This document shows positions 28,812-37,062 of a stretch of DNA of 42,168 nucleotides, one piece after another. The stretch is from NCBI GenBank assembly GCA_902793405.1, contig CADBDH010000025.1, positions 1-42,168 on the forward strand. Direction: 5' to 3'. The DNA comes from an uncultured Bacteroidales bacterium. GTDB taxonomy: Bacteria; Bacteroidota; Bacteroidia; Bacteroidales; Muribaculaceae. A program made the position numbers and the translations under genes. Under the pieces are notes generated by a model that saw only the letters and a list, made by a program, of their open reading frames with translations, searched no databases and was not told the DNA's origin. The stretch's first letter is position 1. Every line of letters starts with the position of its first letter.

Positions 28812-30260
28812 ATGCTACTCGCAGAACTGTTTCCATACGCTAACCTGGTCTATAACATCCTCATGGTGTTGTATGCCTTGAGTGTGCTCGCAGTGGTTGT
28901 GGTAGTGCTGAGCGAGAACCGCAACCCGGTCAAGTCGATGGCATGGGTGCTGGTGTTGCTGCTGTTGCCCATCGTGGGTCTGGTCATCTACCTGATTTTC
29001 GGGCGCAGTCTTAAGGGTATGAAGCTGATTTCGCGCTCAGACCTGCGCGAGTTGCGTCGCCTGAACGACTATAGCTACAACAGCGAGTTGGAACAAGGGC
29101 TGACCGACAGTTCCAAGCAAATCATCTCGCTGGTGAACAAACTGGCCGGCCCACACCTGTTCACGGGCAACGACATCGACGTGTTCACCACCGGGCAAGA
29201 GAAGTTCTCGGCCCTGCTGCGCGACATCGAGGCCGCACAGGACTATGTGCATGTGCAGTACTTCATCATCGAGAACGATGAAATAGGCTCACAACTCATC
29301 GACGTGCTCAAGCGCAAGGCGCAAGAGGGCGTGCAGGTGAGGGTCCTCTATGACTACGTGGGCTCGTTCTACATGCGTCCACGCGTGCTCAAGGAGATGC
29401 GCCACGCCGGCATCGAGGTGCACCCCTTCTTGGAGGTGACACCTGCCAATGTGGCCTTCCGCATCAACTGGCGCAACCACCGCAAGATTGTCGTCATCGA
29501 CGGCAAGTTGGGCTATGTGGGCGGCATGAACATCGCCAAGCGCTATGTGACCGACGTCAAGAAATGGAATGCCTGGCGCGACACCCATCTGCGCATCTAT
29601 GGCGAGGCAGTGGCAGCAATGGAATACTCGTTTGCCATCGACTGGAACTACACCACGCGCAAGTTGATCACATTGCCCACGATGCACTATGAAACGCCTC
29701 CCGAAAGCCAAGACTATCTCGTGCAGATGTTGGGGAGCGGGCCCACCAGCCGCTGGAACAACATCTCGTTTGTGTTCCAGCGTGCCATCTCGCTGGCGAC
29801 CAAACGTGTTTATATCCAGACGCCTTACTTCCTGCCCAGCGAGGCCCTGCTCAAGACATTGCAGAGCGCTGCCCTGTCGGGCGTTGACGTCAGACTGATG
29901 ATTCCGCTCCGACCTGACTCATGGATGCTGCGTCTGGCCACCGGTTCCTACATCAAACAATGCCTGCTGTCGGGCATGAAAATCTACTATTATAAGCCCA
30001 CGGTGATGCACGCCAAGGTGGTCATCACCGATGACGAGTTCGTCACCACCGGCTCGACCAACTTCGACTTCCGCAGCTTTGAACACAATTTTGAGTTCAA
30101 CGCATTGATATACAGCAAAGAATTCAACCAGAAGATGTGTGCCACCTTTGAGGCCGACATGAACAAGTGCAAGCGCGTCAGCATGAGCGGATGGAAAAAA
30201 CGCCCCCTCGTGCAGAAGGCGCTTGAGTCGGTCATCCGCCTCTTCAGCCCCATCCTCTAA
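28812..30260 (+). CDS. cls: Cardiolipin synthase (phospholipase D superfamily)
   Basis: An inner-membrane enzyme joining phosphatidylglycerol molecules into cardiolipin. The 482 residues start with two membrane helices (about 12-33 and 42-63), then two phospholipase D catalytic motifs: H-x-K-x4-D at His223/Lys225/Asp230 (HRKIVVIDG) and at His400/Lys402/Asp407 (HAKVVITDD), each followed by the usual G-x-x-N (GGMN; GSTNFDFRS). Length and layout match ClsA. ATG 28812 was chosen over ATG 28770 because the latter lies at the edge of the preceding terminator. The gene is 21 bp upstream of ispE and may share its transcript. No promoter is evident in the short gap. Confidence 0.94.
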   Translation: MLLAELFPYANLVYNILMVLYALSVLAVVVVVLSENRNPVKSMAWVLVLLLLPIVGLVIYLIFGRSLKGMKLISRSDLRELRRLNDYSYNSELEQGLTDSSKQIISLVNKLAGPHLFTGNDIDVFTTGQEKFSALLRDIEAAQDYVHVQYFIIENDEIGSQLIDVLKRKAQEGVQVRVLYDYVGSFYMRPRVLKEMRHAGIEVHPFLEVTPANVAFRINWRNHRKIVVIDGKLGYVGGMNIAKRYVTDVKKWNAWRDTHLRIYGEAVAAMEYSFAIDWNYTTRKLITLPTMHYETPPESQDYLVQMLGSGPTSRWNNISFVFQRAISLATKRVYIQTPYFLPSEALLKTLQSAALSGVDVRLMIPLRPDSWMLRLATGSYIKQCLLSGMKIYYYKPTVMHAKVVITDDEFVTTGSTNFDFRSFEHNFEFNALIYSKEFNQKMCATFEADMNKCKRVSMSGWKKRPLVQKALESVIRLFSPIL

Positions 30261-30281
30261 CACTACTCCCCCTTTGACATC

Positions 30282-31106
30282 ATGATCACTTTCCCTAATG
30301 CAAAAATCAATTTGGGTTTAAACATTGTGGAGCGCCGCCCCGACGGTTACCACAACATCGAGACCGTGTTTTATCCCGTCCCATTGACCGACGTGCTGGA
30401 AATCGTACCCGCCCAAGACGATAAAGAGACGACGCTCACCTGCCACGGCAACCAAGTGGATTGCCCGCCCGAAAAGAACCTGGTGATGAAGGCCTACCGC
30501 CTGCTGCAGGAACGCTACAGCCTACCGGCGGTTGAGATGCACCTCTACAAACATATCCCCGACGGCGCCGGGTTGGGAGGCGGCTCGAGCGATGCGGCCC
30601 ATGCCCTGATCATGCTCAACCAGATGTTTTCGCTGGGCCTGACCGACCAGGATCTCGCCGCCCATGCCGTAACACTGGGCGCCGACTGTGCCTTCTTCAT
30701 CTACAACCGCCCCATGCTGGCCACAGGCATCGGCGACGTGTTGTCGCCCGTGGATGTGAGCCTCAAGGGCAAGACCCTGTTGCTGGTCAAGCCGCCCATG
30801 GGTGTGGATACCCGCACCGCCTATAGCCGCGTCGTGCCACAAGAGCCCACCGTGCCAGTCACCGAGGTCATCGCGCGCCCGGTGATGAGCTGGGACGGTC
30901 TGCTCGTAAACGATTTTGAGCCCAGCGTGTTTGCCGTCCTGCCGCAGTTGTGGCTCATCAAGGCCCGATTGCTGGACGCCGGTGCAGAGTATGCCGCCAT
31001 GTCAGGTTCAGGCTCAACGATTTTTGGCATTTTTGATAGTGACAAACTGGCAGAAGCCACGGCTGACACTTTTACCGATTGCGCCACGTTTGTCCTGCCA
31101 CTGTAA
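30282..31106 (+). CDS. ispE: 4-diphosphocytidyl-2-C-methyl-D-erythritol kinase
   Basis: A cytoplasmic GHMP-family kinase that phosphorylates CDP-methylerythritol in the non-mevalonate isoprenoid pathway. The 274-residue protein has the N-terminal substrate motif AKINLGLNIVERRPDGYHNI with catalytic Lys8, the ATP-binding glycine loop PDGAGLGGGSSDAA (93-106), catalytic Asp135 in LGADCAFF, and the C-terminal GHMP motif AAMSGSGSTIFGIF. Length is typical. It starts 21 bp after cls. All expected motifs are present, so the call is firm. Confidence 0.96.
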   Translation: MITFPNAKINLGLNIVERRPDGYHNIETVFYPVPLTDVLEIVPAQDDKETTLTCHGNQVDCPPEKNLVMKAYRLLQERYSLPAVEMHLYKHIPDGAGLGGGSSDAAHALIMLNQMFSLGLTDQDLAAHAVTLGADCAFFIYNRPMLATGIGDVLSPVDVSLKGKTLLLVKPPMGVDTRTAYSRVVPQEPTVPVTEVIARPVMSWDGLLVNDFEPSVFAVLPQLWLIKARLLDAGAEYAAMSGSGSTIFGIFDSDKLAEATADTFTDCATFVLPL

Positions 31107-31172
31107 GATAGACGCCTTGGAGTGGTTTTTGCATCTTTCAGTAGGTAAATTGATATTAAACACAACTACGAT

Positions 31173-31754
31173 ATGTCGAAAAAGAACAAAAAAAATCAAA
31201 ACAACGAAGCTAAGGCCGCTCAAGAAGAGATTAAGGAGCAGCAGGCTCTGAATGTCGAGGAGCAGGCCGAAAAGAACGAGGAAACCGCAAAAGAAGACCC
31301 CGAAAAGAAGATTGCTGAACTTGAAGAGCAACTCGAACACGAGAAGAAAGAATACCTGTTCCTGATGGCCGACTTTGAGAACTTCAGGAAACGCACCATC
31401 AAGGAGAAGGGCGACCTCATCAGGAACGGCGCCGAGAGCGCGATGCGCGACCTGCTGCCCGTTGTCGATGACCTGGAGCGCGCTCTGGATGCCATCAACA
31501 AAGGTGGCAACCTGGACAGCCTGAAAGAGGGCGTAGACCTCATCTACAATAAATTCGTCAAATACCTGGAGAGTCAGCATGTTACTGCCATCGACTCGAC
31601 AGGCAAGGACTTTGATACCGATGTACACGAGGCCGTGACGATGTTCCCCGCCCCTTCACCCGAAATGAAGGGAAAGGTCATCGACACCACCATCAAGGGG
31701 TACATGATCAATGACAAGGTGCTGCGCCACGCCAAGGTGGTTGTGGGCAGTTAA
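31173..31754 (+). CDS. grpE: Nucleotide exchange factor GrpE
   Basis: The DnaK co-chaperone that releases ADP. The 193 residues start with a charged, low-complexity region (1-50; Lys, Glu and Gln rich), followed by the long coiled-coil dimer stalk (about 50-100: ELEEQLEHEKKEYLFLMADF, then FRKRTIKEKGDL). The helical bundle has DLLPVVDDLERALDA, and the beta domain has the signature GKVIDTTIKGYMINDKVLRH near the C-terminus. It is 154 bp upstream of dnaJ on the same strand, the usual stress pair, with a hairpin and repeats between. dnaK is not in the window. Confidence 0.97.
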   Translation: MSKKNKKNQNNEAKAAQEEIKEQQALNVEEQAEKNEETAKEDPEKKIAELEEQLEHEKKEYLFLMADFENFRKRTIKEKGDLIRNGAESAMRDLLPVVDDLERALDAINKGGNLDSLKEGVDLIYNKFVKYLESQHVTAIDSTGKDFDTDVHEAVTMFPAPSPEMKGKVIDTTIKGYMINDKVLRHAKVVVGS

Positions 31755-31758
31755 TAGT

Positions 31759-31818
31759 CAATAACTAAGGCACGACCTTAGTTATTGAAGTTTAGAGTTT
31801 AGGGTTTAGAGTTTAGAG
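31759..31818 (+). repeat. Post-stop hairpin plus GTTTAGA/GTTTAGG heptad array
   Basis: Four bases after the grpE stop is a perfect 12-bp inverted repeat (31759-31770 and 31776-31787, 5-nt loop). Four heptads follow at 31790-31817: GTTTAGA, GTTTAGG, GTTTAGA, GTTTAGA. Same order and orientation as at 11790 and 36050. Confidence 0.85.
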
Positions 31819-31830
31819 ATGTTTCACAGC

Positions 31831-31902
31831 AACACTAACAACTAAAAAACTAACAACTAAGAACTAGAAACTAAGGACTAGAAACTAAGGACTAGAAACT
31901 AA
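31831..31902 (+). repeat. ACTA-core heptad repeats just upstream of dnaJ
   Basis: About ten units of mostly 7 bp ending in ACTA (for example GAAACTA, AGGACTA, ACAACTA); the last part is a 14-bp unit repeated in tandem. The array ends 6 nt before the dnaJ ATG. A shorter similar stretch precedes the pseudouridine synthase ATG (about 33158-33180). Confidence 0.8.
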
Positions 31903-31908
31903 CAATAT

Positions 31909-33087
31909 ATGGCTCAAAAGAGAGATTATTATGAGGTGCTAGGGGTGGAAAAGAATGCCACAGCCGACGACTTGAAGAAGGCTTACCGCAAACTGGCCAT
32001 CCAGTATCACCCTGACAAACAACAAGGCAAAAGCGACGCTGAGAAAAAGGCAGCCGAGGAGAAATTCAAGGAGGCAGCCGAAGCCTATAACGTGCTCAGC
32101 GACCCTGACAAGCGCGCCCGCTATGACCAGTTTGGTTTCGCCGGCGAGCAGATGGGTGGCGGCGGTTTTGGCGGCGGCATGTCGATGGATGACATCCTCA
32201 GGCAATTTGGCGACCTGTTTGGCGGATTCGGCGGTTTTGGCGGATTCGGCGGATTCGGTTTTGGCGGTGGTGGCGGCGGTCAAGCCCAGCGTGTGAAGCG
32301 CGGCAGCGACCTGCGCGTGCGCGTCAAGATGAACCTGAGCGAAATTGCCAAAGGCACCGAGAAGAAGCTGCGCATCCCGCGCATGAAGTCCTGTGACCAC
32401 TGCCACGGCACCGGCGCCAAGAACGGCACAGCCCTTGAGACCTGCCCCACCTGTGGCGGCTCGGGTGTTGAGACCCGCATGCAGCGCACGATGTTCGGCA
32501 CCATGCAGTCACAGAGCGTGTGCCACACCTGCGGCGGCAGCGGCAAGCGCATCAAGGAGACTTGCCCGCACTGCAGCGGCAAGGGCCTCGTGCGCAAGGA
32601 GGAAGTCGTGAGCATCAACATCCCTGCCGGTGTGTCGGACGGTATGACCCTGCGCATGGGCCGACAAGGCAATGACGCCCCTGGCGGCGGCGTGCCCGGC
32701 GACCTGCTCGTGGTGATTGAAGAAGTGCGCGACGCACAGCTCACCCGCGACGGCAACGACTTGATTTACAACTTGATGCTCGATATCCCCACGGCAGTCC
32801 TGGGTGGCAAGGTCGAGGTACCCACCGTCGATGGCAAGGCCCGCGTGACCATCAAGCCCGGCACACAGCCCGGCAGCATCCTGCGCTTGCGCGGCAAGGG
32901 CCTGCCCTCGCCCGAACGCTATGGCACTGGCGACCTGCTCATCAATGTCATGGTCTATATGCCCGAGAAACTTAACGACAAGGAGAAAGAGGCCATGTCA
33001 ATCTTGCAGAACAGTGGCGAGCACGTCAAGCCCAGCGAGGGCGACAAGAGCCGCATCTTCTCCCGCCTGCGTCACATTTTTGATTAA
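31909..33087 (+). CDS. dnaJ: Chaperone DnaJ (type I Hsp40)
   Basis: The Hsp40 co-chaperone that delivers substrates to DnaK and stimulates its ATPase. The 392 residues contain, in order: the J domain (1-75) with His34-Pro35-Asp36, a Gly/Phe-rich linker (about 83-124), four zinc-binding C-x-x-C-x-G-x-G repeats (Cys162/165, 179/182, 205/208, 219/222), and two substrate-binding beta domains, with the conserved [10 protein letters not shown] and [11 protein letters not shown]. It is a full-length class A DnaJ. The start at 31909 directly follows an ACTA-repeat leader. The pairing with grpE upstream supports the call. Confidence 0.98.
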   Translation: MAQKRDYYEVLGVEKNATADDLKKAYRKLAIQYHPDKQQGKSDAEKKAAEEKFKEAAEAYNVLSDPDKRARYDQFGFAGEQMGGGGFGGGMSMDDILRQFGDLFGGFGGFGGFGGFGFGGGGGGQAQRVKRGSDLRVRVKMNLSEIAKGTEKKLRIPRMKSCDHCHGTGAKNGTALETCPTCGGSGVETRMQRTMFGTMQSQSVCHTCGGSGKRIKETCPHCSGKGLVRKEEVVSINIPAGVSDGMTLRMGRQGNDAPGGGVPGDLLVVIEEVRDAQLTRDGNDLIYNLMLDIPTAVLGGKVEVPTVDGKARVTIKPGTQPGSILRLRGKGLPSPERYGTGDLLINVMVYMPEKLNDKEKEAMSILQNSGEHVKPSEGDKSRIFSRLRHIFD

Positions 33088-33100
33088 GGAATAATGGAAT

Positions 33101-33139
33101 AACTAGATTTTCTGGACTCTCTAGAAAATCTAGTTTCTT
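33101..33139 (+). terminator. Hairpin after dnaJ
   Basis: Perfect 13-bp inverted repeat (33101-33113 and 33123-33135), 9-nt loop, followed by CTTT. AT-rich stem; a probable terminator or mRNA 3' end. Confidence 0.6.
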
Positions 33140-33182
33140 TAGTATAACAGATACCCACTAACAACTAAAAACCAACAATCCA

Positions 33183-34100
33183 ATGGCCAATCGACGTCAT
33201 GACCACCGTGTGCCGCGCAACGATGACAAAGCCATCGTGCGAGAGGTAAAACAGCCCGCCAAGCTGCTAGACTTTGTCATGCAGACCCTTGACGGCATCA
33301 GTCGCAACAAGGCTAAATCAATACTTGTCCACGGCGGTGTCACCGTTGATGGCCAGGTGCAGTCCCATGTAGATTATCCGTTGGATGCCGGCTGCGTGGT
33401 GAAGATTCGCCGCCATGCGCGCCCCTCGTCGACCAACAACCCCCACTACCGCATTGTCTATGAGGACCAGTGGCTGGTGGTTGTCGACAAGCAGCAAGGT
33501 GTGCTCTCGATGCCCGTGGGCGCCGGCAGCCTGAACATGAAGTCGTTGCTGGACCGCCACTTTGCCGAGACCCGCCAGCGCTGCACAGCCCATGTGGTGC
33601 ACCGCCTGGATGCACGCACATCGGGACTCATGGTCTATGCCAAGAGCGTTGACGTGCAGCAGCAGATGACTGCCGATTGGCACAGCACCATCATCGACCG
33701 CCGCTATGTCGCCGTGGTCGAGGGCGTGATGGAAGACCCCGCCGGCAAAGTCGAGAGCTGGCTGCATGACACCGATCGCATGGTGGTGGTGAGCAGCCCC
33801 GTGGACGATGGCGGCAAGTGGGCCGCTACCGAGTGGGAACTCATTGAACAGGCCGAGAACCGCTCGCTGCTGTTCCTGCACCTGATTACAGGCCGCAAAA
33901 ACCAGATACGTGTACACATGGCCGAGATAGGCCATCCCGTTGTGGGCGATGGCAAATACGGCCACCAGGATGATCCTGGCAGCCGCATGTGTCTGCACGC
34001 CTTCCGTCTGGCGTTCCATCACCCGGTGACGGGCGAACCCTTATTTTTCGAGACTCCTATTCCCCGCTTCTTTGGCACGGCACTGCATGCCCAGCTTTAA
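33183..34100 (+). CDS. RluA-family pseudouridine synthase with S4 domain
   Basis: An RNA-modifying enzyme converting uridine to pseudouridine, probably in 23S rRNA. The 305 residues have an N-terminal S4 RNA-binding domain (about 25-75, LLDFVMQTLDGISRNKAKSI) and the RluA/RluD catalytic core. The active-site aspartate is Asp143 in VVHRLDARTSGLMVYAKS. The later motifs RRYVAVVEG, TGRKNQIRVHMAEIGHPVVG and CLHAFRLAFHHPVTGEPLFF are also present. The exact target uridine cannot be inferred. It stands after the dnaJ hairpin and converges with the minus-strand gene ending at 34119. Confidence 0.94.
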   Translation: MANRRHDHRVPRNDDKAIVREVKQPAKLLDFVMQTLDGISRNKAKSILVHGGVTVDGQVQSHVDYPLDAGCVVKIRRHARPSSTNNPHYRIVYEDQWLVVVDKQQGVLSMPVGAGSLNMKSLLDRHFAETRQRCTAHVVHRLDARTSGLMVYAKSVDVQQQMTADWHSTIIDRRYVAVVEGVMEDPAGKVESWLHDTDRMVVVSSPVDDGGKWAATEWELIEQAENRSLLFLHLITGRKNQIRVHMAEIGHPVVGDGKYGHQDDPGSRMCLHAFRLAFHHPVTGEPLFFETPIPRFFGTALHAQL

Positions 34101-34118
34101 CGGGCAGTAGCCAGCCGA

Positions 34119-35804
34119 TCAGAACGGCGCATCCTTGGGACCCGGCACATTACCAGTGTCGGTCTTTTGGTCTTTGTCGTTTGCTACATTCTCGCCGCGC
34201 ATCTGGCGCAGCTTCTTGATATAGGCCAACTCGTTGATGGCGTAGTCGGCATTTTCCTCCTCATCGAGCATCCTGGTGAAGATCTCCTCGGCCTTGTCGA
34301 GCTGGTTGAAGTCGATGAAGGCATAGCCACGACGGCGACGCAGGAAGTTGATGAAGTCCCTGATGTTGTCGGGCAGCTCTTCATCCTCGCTGAAGTTGCG
34401 CTTCACCTCGTCCATCACCCCCTCGGTGTAGCTGAACAGGCGCAGGTCCTTTCCGTTGGCCATCGAGTTGACCAGCTCCATCGTGTGGCGGATGTTGCCA
34501 TCGCTGGCCATGAGGTCAAGATAGTAGAAGGCCTGCTTATGGAGGCCCAACTCATTGTAGCAGAAGCCCAACTTGTAGGCAGTTTCCATGAACACCTGTT
34601 TGTGCTTGGGCTTCATCACAAAGAAGTCCTCGCGGTAACTGTTGAACACATTCTCCAGGTGCAGGATTGCCTCATAATAGCGCTCGGCATAGAACATCTG
34701 CTGGCCCCAGTAGAGGTTGTAGGCCACATCGGCCTCGTTCACCTGGCTCAGCAATTCCTGGTCCTCGGTCAGGCTTCCCTCTTCGCCGTTCCTGGCCTTG
34801 ATACGAGCATCGGTCCACATATACTCGAACTCCTGCTGGTATCGCTTGTCATTGCTGCGGTCCATGGCGATGAGCATGCTCACGCTGTGCGGCTGGCGTC
34901 CCTCGTTGCTCAACGAATTCATGCGGCTGGCATTGCGCGGCACCTGGGTCATGGTCACGCGGGTGTAGATGCTGTGTTTATCATCGCCCTCGGCAGTGAG
35001 GGCGATGGTGAGCAGTCGGGGCTGCTCGTCTTGTCCCTGCTTGTAGTGCAGGTCCAGCAGGGCATAGTCGCGTGTGAGGCGAGCCTTATCGCCGTCGCCC
35101 TCGACCAACGCGTGACGCAGGTTGAAGAGACGGATGGCTTCGTCGTCCTCCAGACGACGCTGGCCGTCAACGGTGTTCACAGTCATGAACAGCAGTGTGG
35201 ACTGCGGCAGCGGCATGACAGTCTGAAGCATCTGCCACAAGGGCAACGGCCCAACGCCAACAGCAAAGCTGGCGGCGCTGCTGTCGAGCTGATGCTTCAG
35301 CTCGAGCCGGCGCAACATGAACATCTCGCGCTGATGCTTGTAGAGCTCGCTCTCCAGGTCCATGGAGTCGCTGTCGCGAGCGATGGCCACGGCCTCGTCA
35401 AGATCCTTGTGCCACTCGCGCTGGAAATGGAAAGCCGCCTTCAGTTCATGGACCAGGTCCTCGCTCTCGACCTTGTTGTTGAAGAAGGACATGTGCACAT
35501 CCACCTTGTTGGTCTCGTGGTCGATCGAGTAACTGTACTTGAACAGGATATTGGAGTTGTTGCGCTCGTTGCACTTGGCGCGCACCAAGTCCAACTGAGC
35601 TATGGGGAAACTTGACATCGTGGGAAATGTCACCTCGACGCAATCATCCTGCTTGCGGATGGCTGCGACAAAACGGGCTGCTTGAAACTCAAAGTTATAG
35701 ATGGTGGCATTGTCCTCGTGTTCAATGTCATACTGGCAGTTATAATCCTTGAGGAACTTTTCAAAATCGGCTGTTACTGAGTTCTTTTTCTTCCTGATGC
35801 GCAT
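34119..35804 (-). CDS. Unrecognised 561-residue protein with YbjN-like N-terminus and helical repeats
   Basis: I do not recognise a characterised family. There is no signal peptide or membrane segment, so it should be cytoplasmic. Residues 1-160 look like an alpha/beta YbjN-type domain (DFEKFLKDYNCQYDIEHED, later AARFVAAIRKQDDCVEVTF). Residues about 170-340 hold a second mixed domain. From about 365 onward are TPR-like helical pairs (YNLYWGQQMFYAERYYEAIL, KLGFCYNELGLHKQAFYYLD, YAFIDFNQLDKAEEIFTRML). Such layouts suggest a protein-binding scaffold; that is inference. A sigma-54-like element lies 89 nt upstream of its ATG. It converges on the pseudouridine synthase gene with 18 bp between stops. 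Confidence 0.8.
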   Translation of the reverse strand: MRIRKKKNSVTADFEKFLKDYNCQYDIEHEDNATIYNFEFQAARFVAAIRKQDDCVEVTFPTMSSFPIAQLDLVRAKCNERNNSNILFKYSYSIDHETNKVDVHMSFFNNKVESEDLVHELKAAFHFQREWHKDLDEAVAIARDSDSMDLESELYKHQREMFMLRRLELKHQLDSSAASFAVGVGPLPLWQMLQTVMPLPQSTLLFMTVNTVDGQRRLEDDEAIRLFNLRHALVEGDGDKARLTRDYALLDLHYKQGQDEQPRLLTIALTAEGDDKHSIYTRVTMTQVPRNASRMNSLSNEGRQPHSVSMLIAMDRSNDKRYQQEFEYMWTDARIKARNGEEGSLTEDQELLSQVNEADVAYNLYWGQQMFYAERYYEAILHLENVFNSYREDFFVMKPKHKQVFMETAYKLGFCYNELGLHKQAFYYLDLMASDGNIRHTMELVNSMANGKDLRLFSYTEGVMDEVKRNFSEDEELPDNIRDFINFLRRRRGYAFIDFNQLDKAEEIFTRMLDEEENADYAINELAYIKKLRQMRGENVANDKDQKTDTGNVPGPKDAPF

Positions 35805-35892
35805 AGTGGTAAATGTGTTTGATGGGCCTTTTATAAAATACTAAATCATATAACGTAGTCCCTTGATGAGGGTCAAAATGTACTTGAACACT

Positions 35893-35907
35893 GCAATTAT
35901 CGTGCCA
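35893..35907 (-). promoter_or_regulatory. Sigma-54-like -24/-12 element
   Basis: On the minus strand TGGCACG-N4-TTGC, with GG and GC separated by exactly 10 nt, matches the RpoN consensus fully. A start about 12 nt downstream would leave a leader of about 77 nt before the ATG at 35804. Caution: the TGGCACGATAAT core also recurs at two nearby places that lack the -12 GC, so the match may be part of a repeat. Confidence 0.45.
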
Positions 35908-36062
35908 ATCGAATGCCATGATGCTCGCATCGATGGCTGAGGCGCAGCCGATAATATCCAATTATCGTGCCAACCGAGGGCCTCCTTAAACTTTAAACTC
36001 TAAACTCTAAACTCAAGTTTCTAAAGTGGCATAGCTACTTTAGAAACTTGATTATCGTGCCA
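35895..36062 (-). repeat. TGGCACGATAAT present three times
   Basis: Minus-strand copies begin at 35907, 35972 and 36062 (spacing 65 and 90 bp). The first two are part of a 23-bp direct repeat with three differences. The third includes the last codons and stop of the gene ending at 36052. The rest of the 35805-36051 gap holds a heptad array and a hairpin; a 66-codon frame here is not convincing. Confidence 0.7.
35991..36050 (-). repeat. Post-stop hairpin plus GTTTAGA heptad array
   Basis: In minus-strand order: a perfect 14-bp inverted repeat (36050-36037 and 36027-36014, 9-nt loop) starting at the stop codon of the gene above, then GTTTAGA-type heptads (36011-35991, the last GTTTAAA). Confidence 0.85.
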
Positions 36063-36900
36063 AAGTGGGGAATGTGCCGCCAAAGTAACGACGCTGCAAA
36101 CCCAGATAGGCCGCCGTATCGCGTTTGACCTGCTCATGCCACAGGTTGAGGCTGTCGCACAGGCCCTGACGGTCCTTGGCCACCATCCATGACTGGAACT
36201 GCGACAGGCTGATGGGCACCGAGCGGTCCAGATTGGGCAGGCGTGAAGCCATCGCGCGGGCAATGGAACGGTTGACCACGGCATACTTGATCTCGCCGGC
36301 CGAAACCATCATCATGAGCTGCTCGGGGCCATAGAGCTCATCGACGTGCACATAGATGGTGTCGCCGATCTCGCGGCTCAGGCTGGCAATGCGCCCGATC
36401 ATGGGCGAGCCCTTGACCACCCACACCGTGTCACCGGCCAGATCCAGCTGCGAGTGGATAGCCTGGCTGCCGCGGCGCTGCACCAGCACCTGCTGGTCGA
36501 TGTAGATGGGCTGGGTGAAGGCAAAACGCGACGTGTCGCGGGCCGTCATGGGGAATTGGGCCACCACCACGTCATAGCGCCCCTCGTCGAGTCCGGCAAG
36601 GGCCTTTTGCAACGTCACCACGGGATGGAACTTCATGGGGCGACCTACACTGTCGGCAATCATGCGCAACAGGTCATAGTTGTAGCCGCCCAAGGTGTCG
36701 TCGTAGGTGTAATAGGTCACCGGCGAGTACTCGATGGCAATGTCGAGCGTGTCGCCGCCGCTGGGACGCTCATCTGGAGCCTCAACGGGCTTGTCGCACA
36801 TGCTCAATGCAACCATGCATGCCACTACTATTGCAAGCAGTACCATGTACAGTATCATCTGTCCCCGCTTGGAGGGTTGCTGTTGTCTCGTCATTGCCAT
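36052..36900 (-). CDS. Periplasmic solute-binding-protein family 3-like protein, membrane-anchored
   Basis: A 282-residue protein with one N-terminal hydrophobic helix (about 14-34) followed by a bacterial extracellular solute-binding (family 3) fold. It includes TLDIAIEYSPVTYYTYDDTL, YNYDLLRMIADSVGRPMKF, LDEGRYDVVVAQFPMTARD and FAFTQPIYIDQQVLV, the pattern of amino-acid-binding proteins and of the MltF N-terminal domain. No lytic transglycosylase domain follows. Cys35 (ALSMC) sits near the expected lipoprotein position, but Met at -1 is atypical, so a helix anchor is as likely. No transporter permease or ATPase genes are adjacent; it may be a sensor-like or orphan binding protein. An in-frame ATG 6 nt downstream (36894) is an equally possible start. 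Confidence 0.82.
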   Translation of the reverse strand: MAMTRQQQPSKRGQMILYMVLLAIVVACMVALSMCDKPVEAPDERPSGGDTLDIAIEYSPVTYYTYDDTLGGYNYDLLRMIADSVGRPMKFHPVVTLQKALAGLDEGRYDVVVAQFPMTARDTSRFAFTQPIYIDQQVLVQRRGSQAIHSQLDLAGDTVWVVKGSPMIGRIASLSREIGDTIYVHVDELYGPEQLMMMVSAGEIKYAVVNRSIARAMASRLPNLDRSVPISLSQFQSWMVAKDRQGLCDSLNLWHEQVKRDTAAYLGLQRRYFGGTFPTLAR

Positions 36901-36919
36901 CGTTCACAGTATTGGGGTG

Positions 36920-36927
36920 CAAAGATA
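36920..36927 (-). promoter_or_regulatory. -7 element for the solute-binding-like gene
   Basis: Minus strand TATCTTTG, exact -7 box, 20 nt before the ATG at 36900. A GTTG lies 20 nt further upstream as a weak -33. Confidence 0.55.
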
Positions 36928-36952
36928 CAATTTTCTCTCCACATGCGCAACA

Positions 36953-36987
36953 CCGCCAGCACTCTTGTGAGGCTGGCGGCGTTTTTT
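36953..36987 (+). terminator. Hairpin with T-tract between minus-strand genes
   Basis: 8-bp stem CCGCCAGC (36953-36960) with 36972-36979, then a T6 run at 36982-36987 on the plus strand. Both neighbouring genes are on the minus strand, so the T-run faces the wrong way for them. It may act in both directions or stop antisense transcription. Confidence 0.5.
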
Positions 36988-36992
36988 ATCGC

Positions 36993-37055
36993 GACGCAAA
37001 ATCTTGCGTCTTATTGATGTCTCCGGGATTGAGGCGCAAGATTGTGCGTCTCAAT
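36993..37055. repeat. Two related palindromes, GACGCAA-N4-TTGCGTC type
   Basis: A perfect 7-bp inverted repeat at 36993-37010 and an imperfect 11-bp one at 37028-37055 (ATTGAGGCGCA with one mismatch to its partner) share the core GCGCAAGATT or GACGCAAGATT. They fill the space just downstream of the aminotransferase stop. Confidence 0.7.
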
Positions 37056-37062
37056 TTCCACT

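Noticed and set aside
31759-31902. Possible CRISPR array
   Set aside because: Units are only 7 bp with no spacers and no cas genes nearby.
35761-35961. 66-codon minus-strand open frame in the gap between two genes
   Set aside because: It overlaps the next gene, contains the sigma-54-like site and repeats, and shows no recognisable features.
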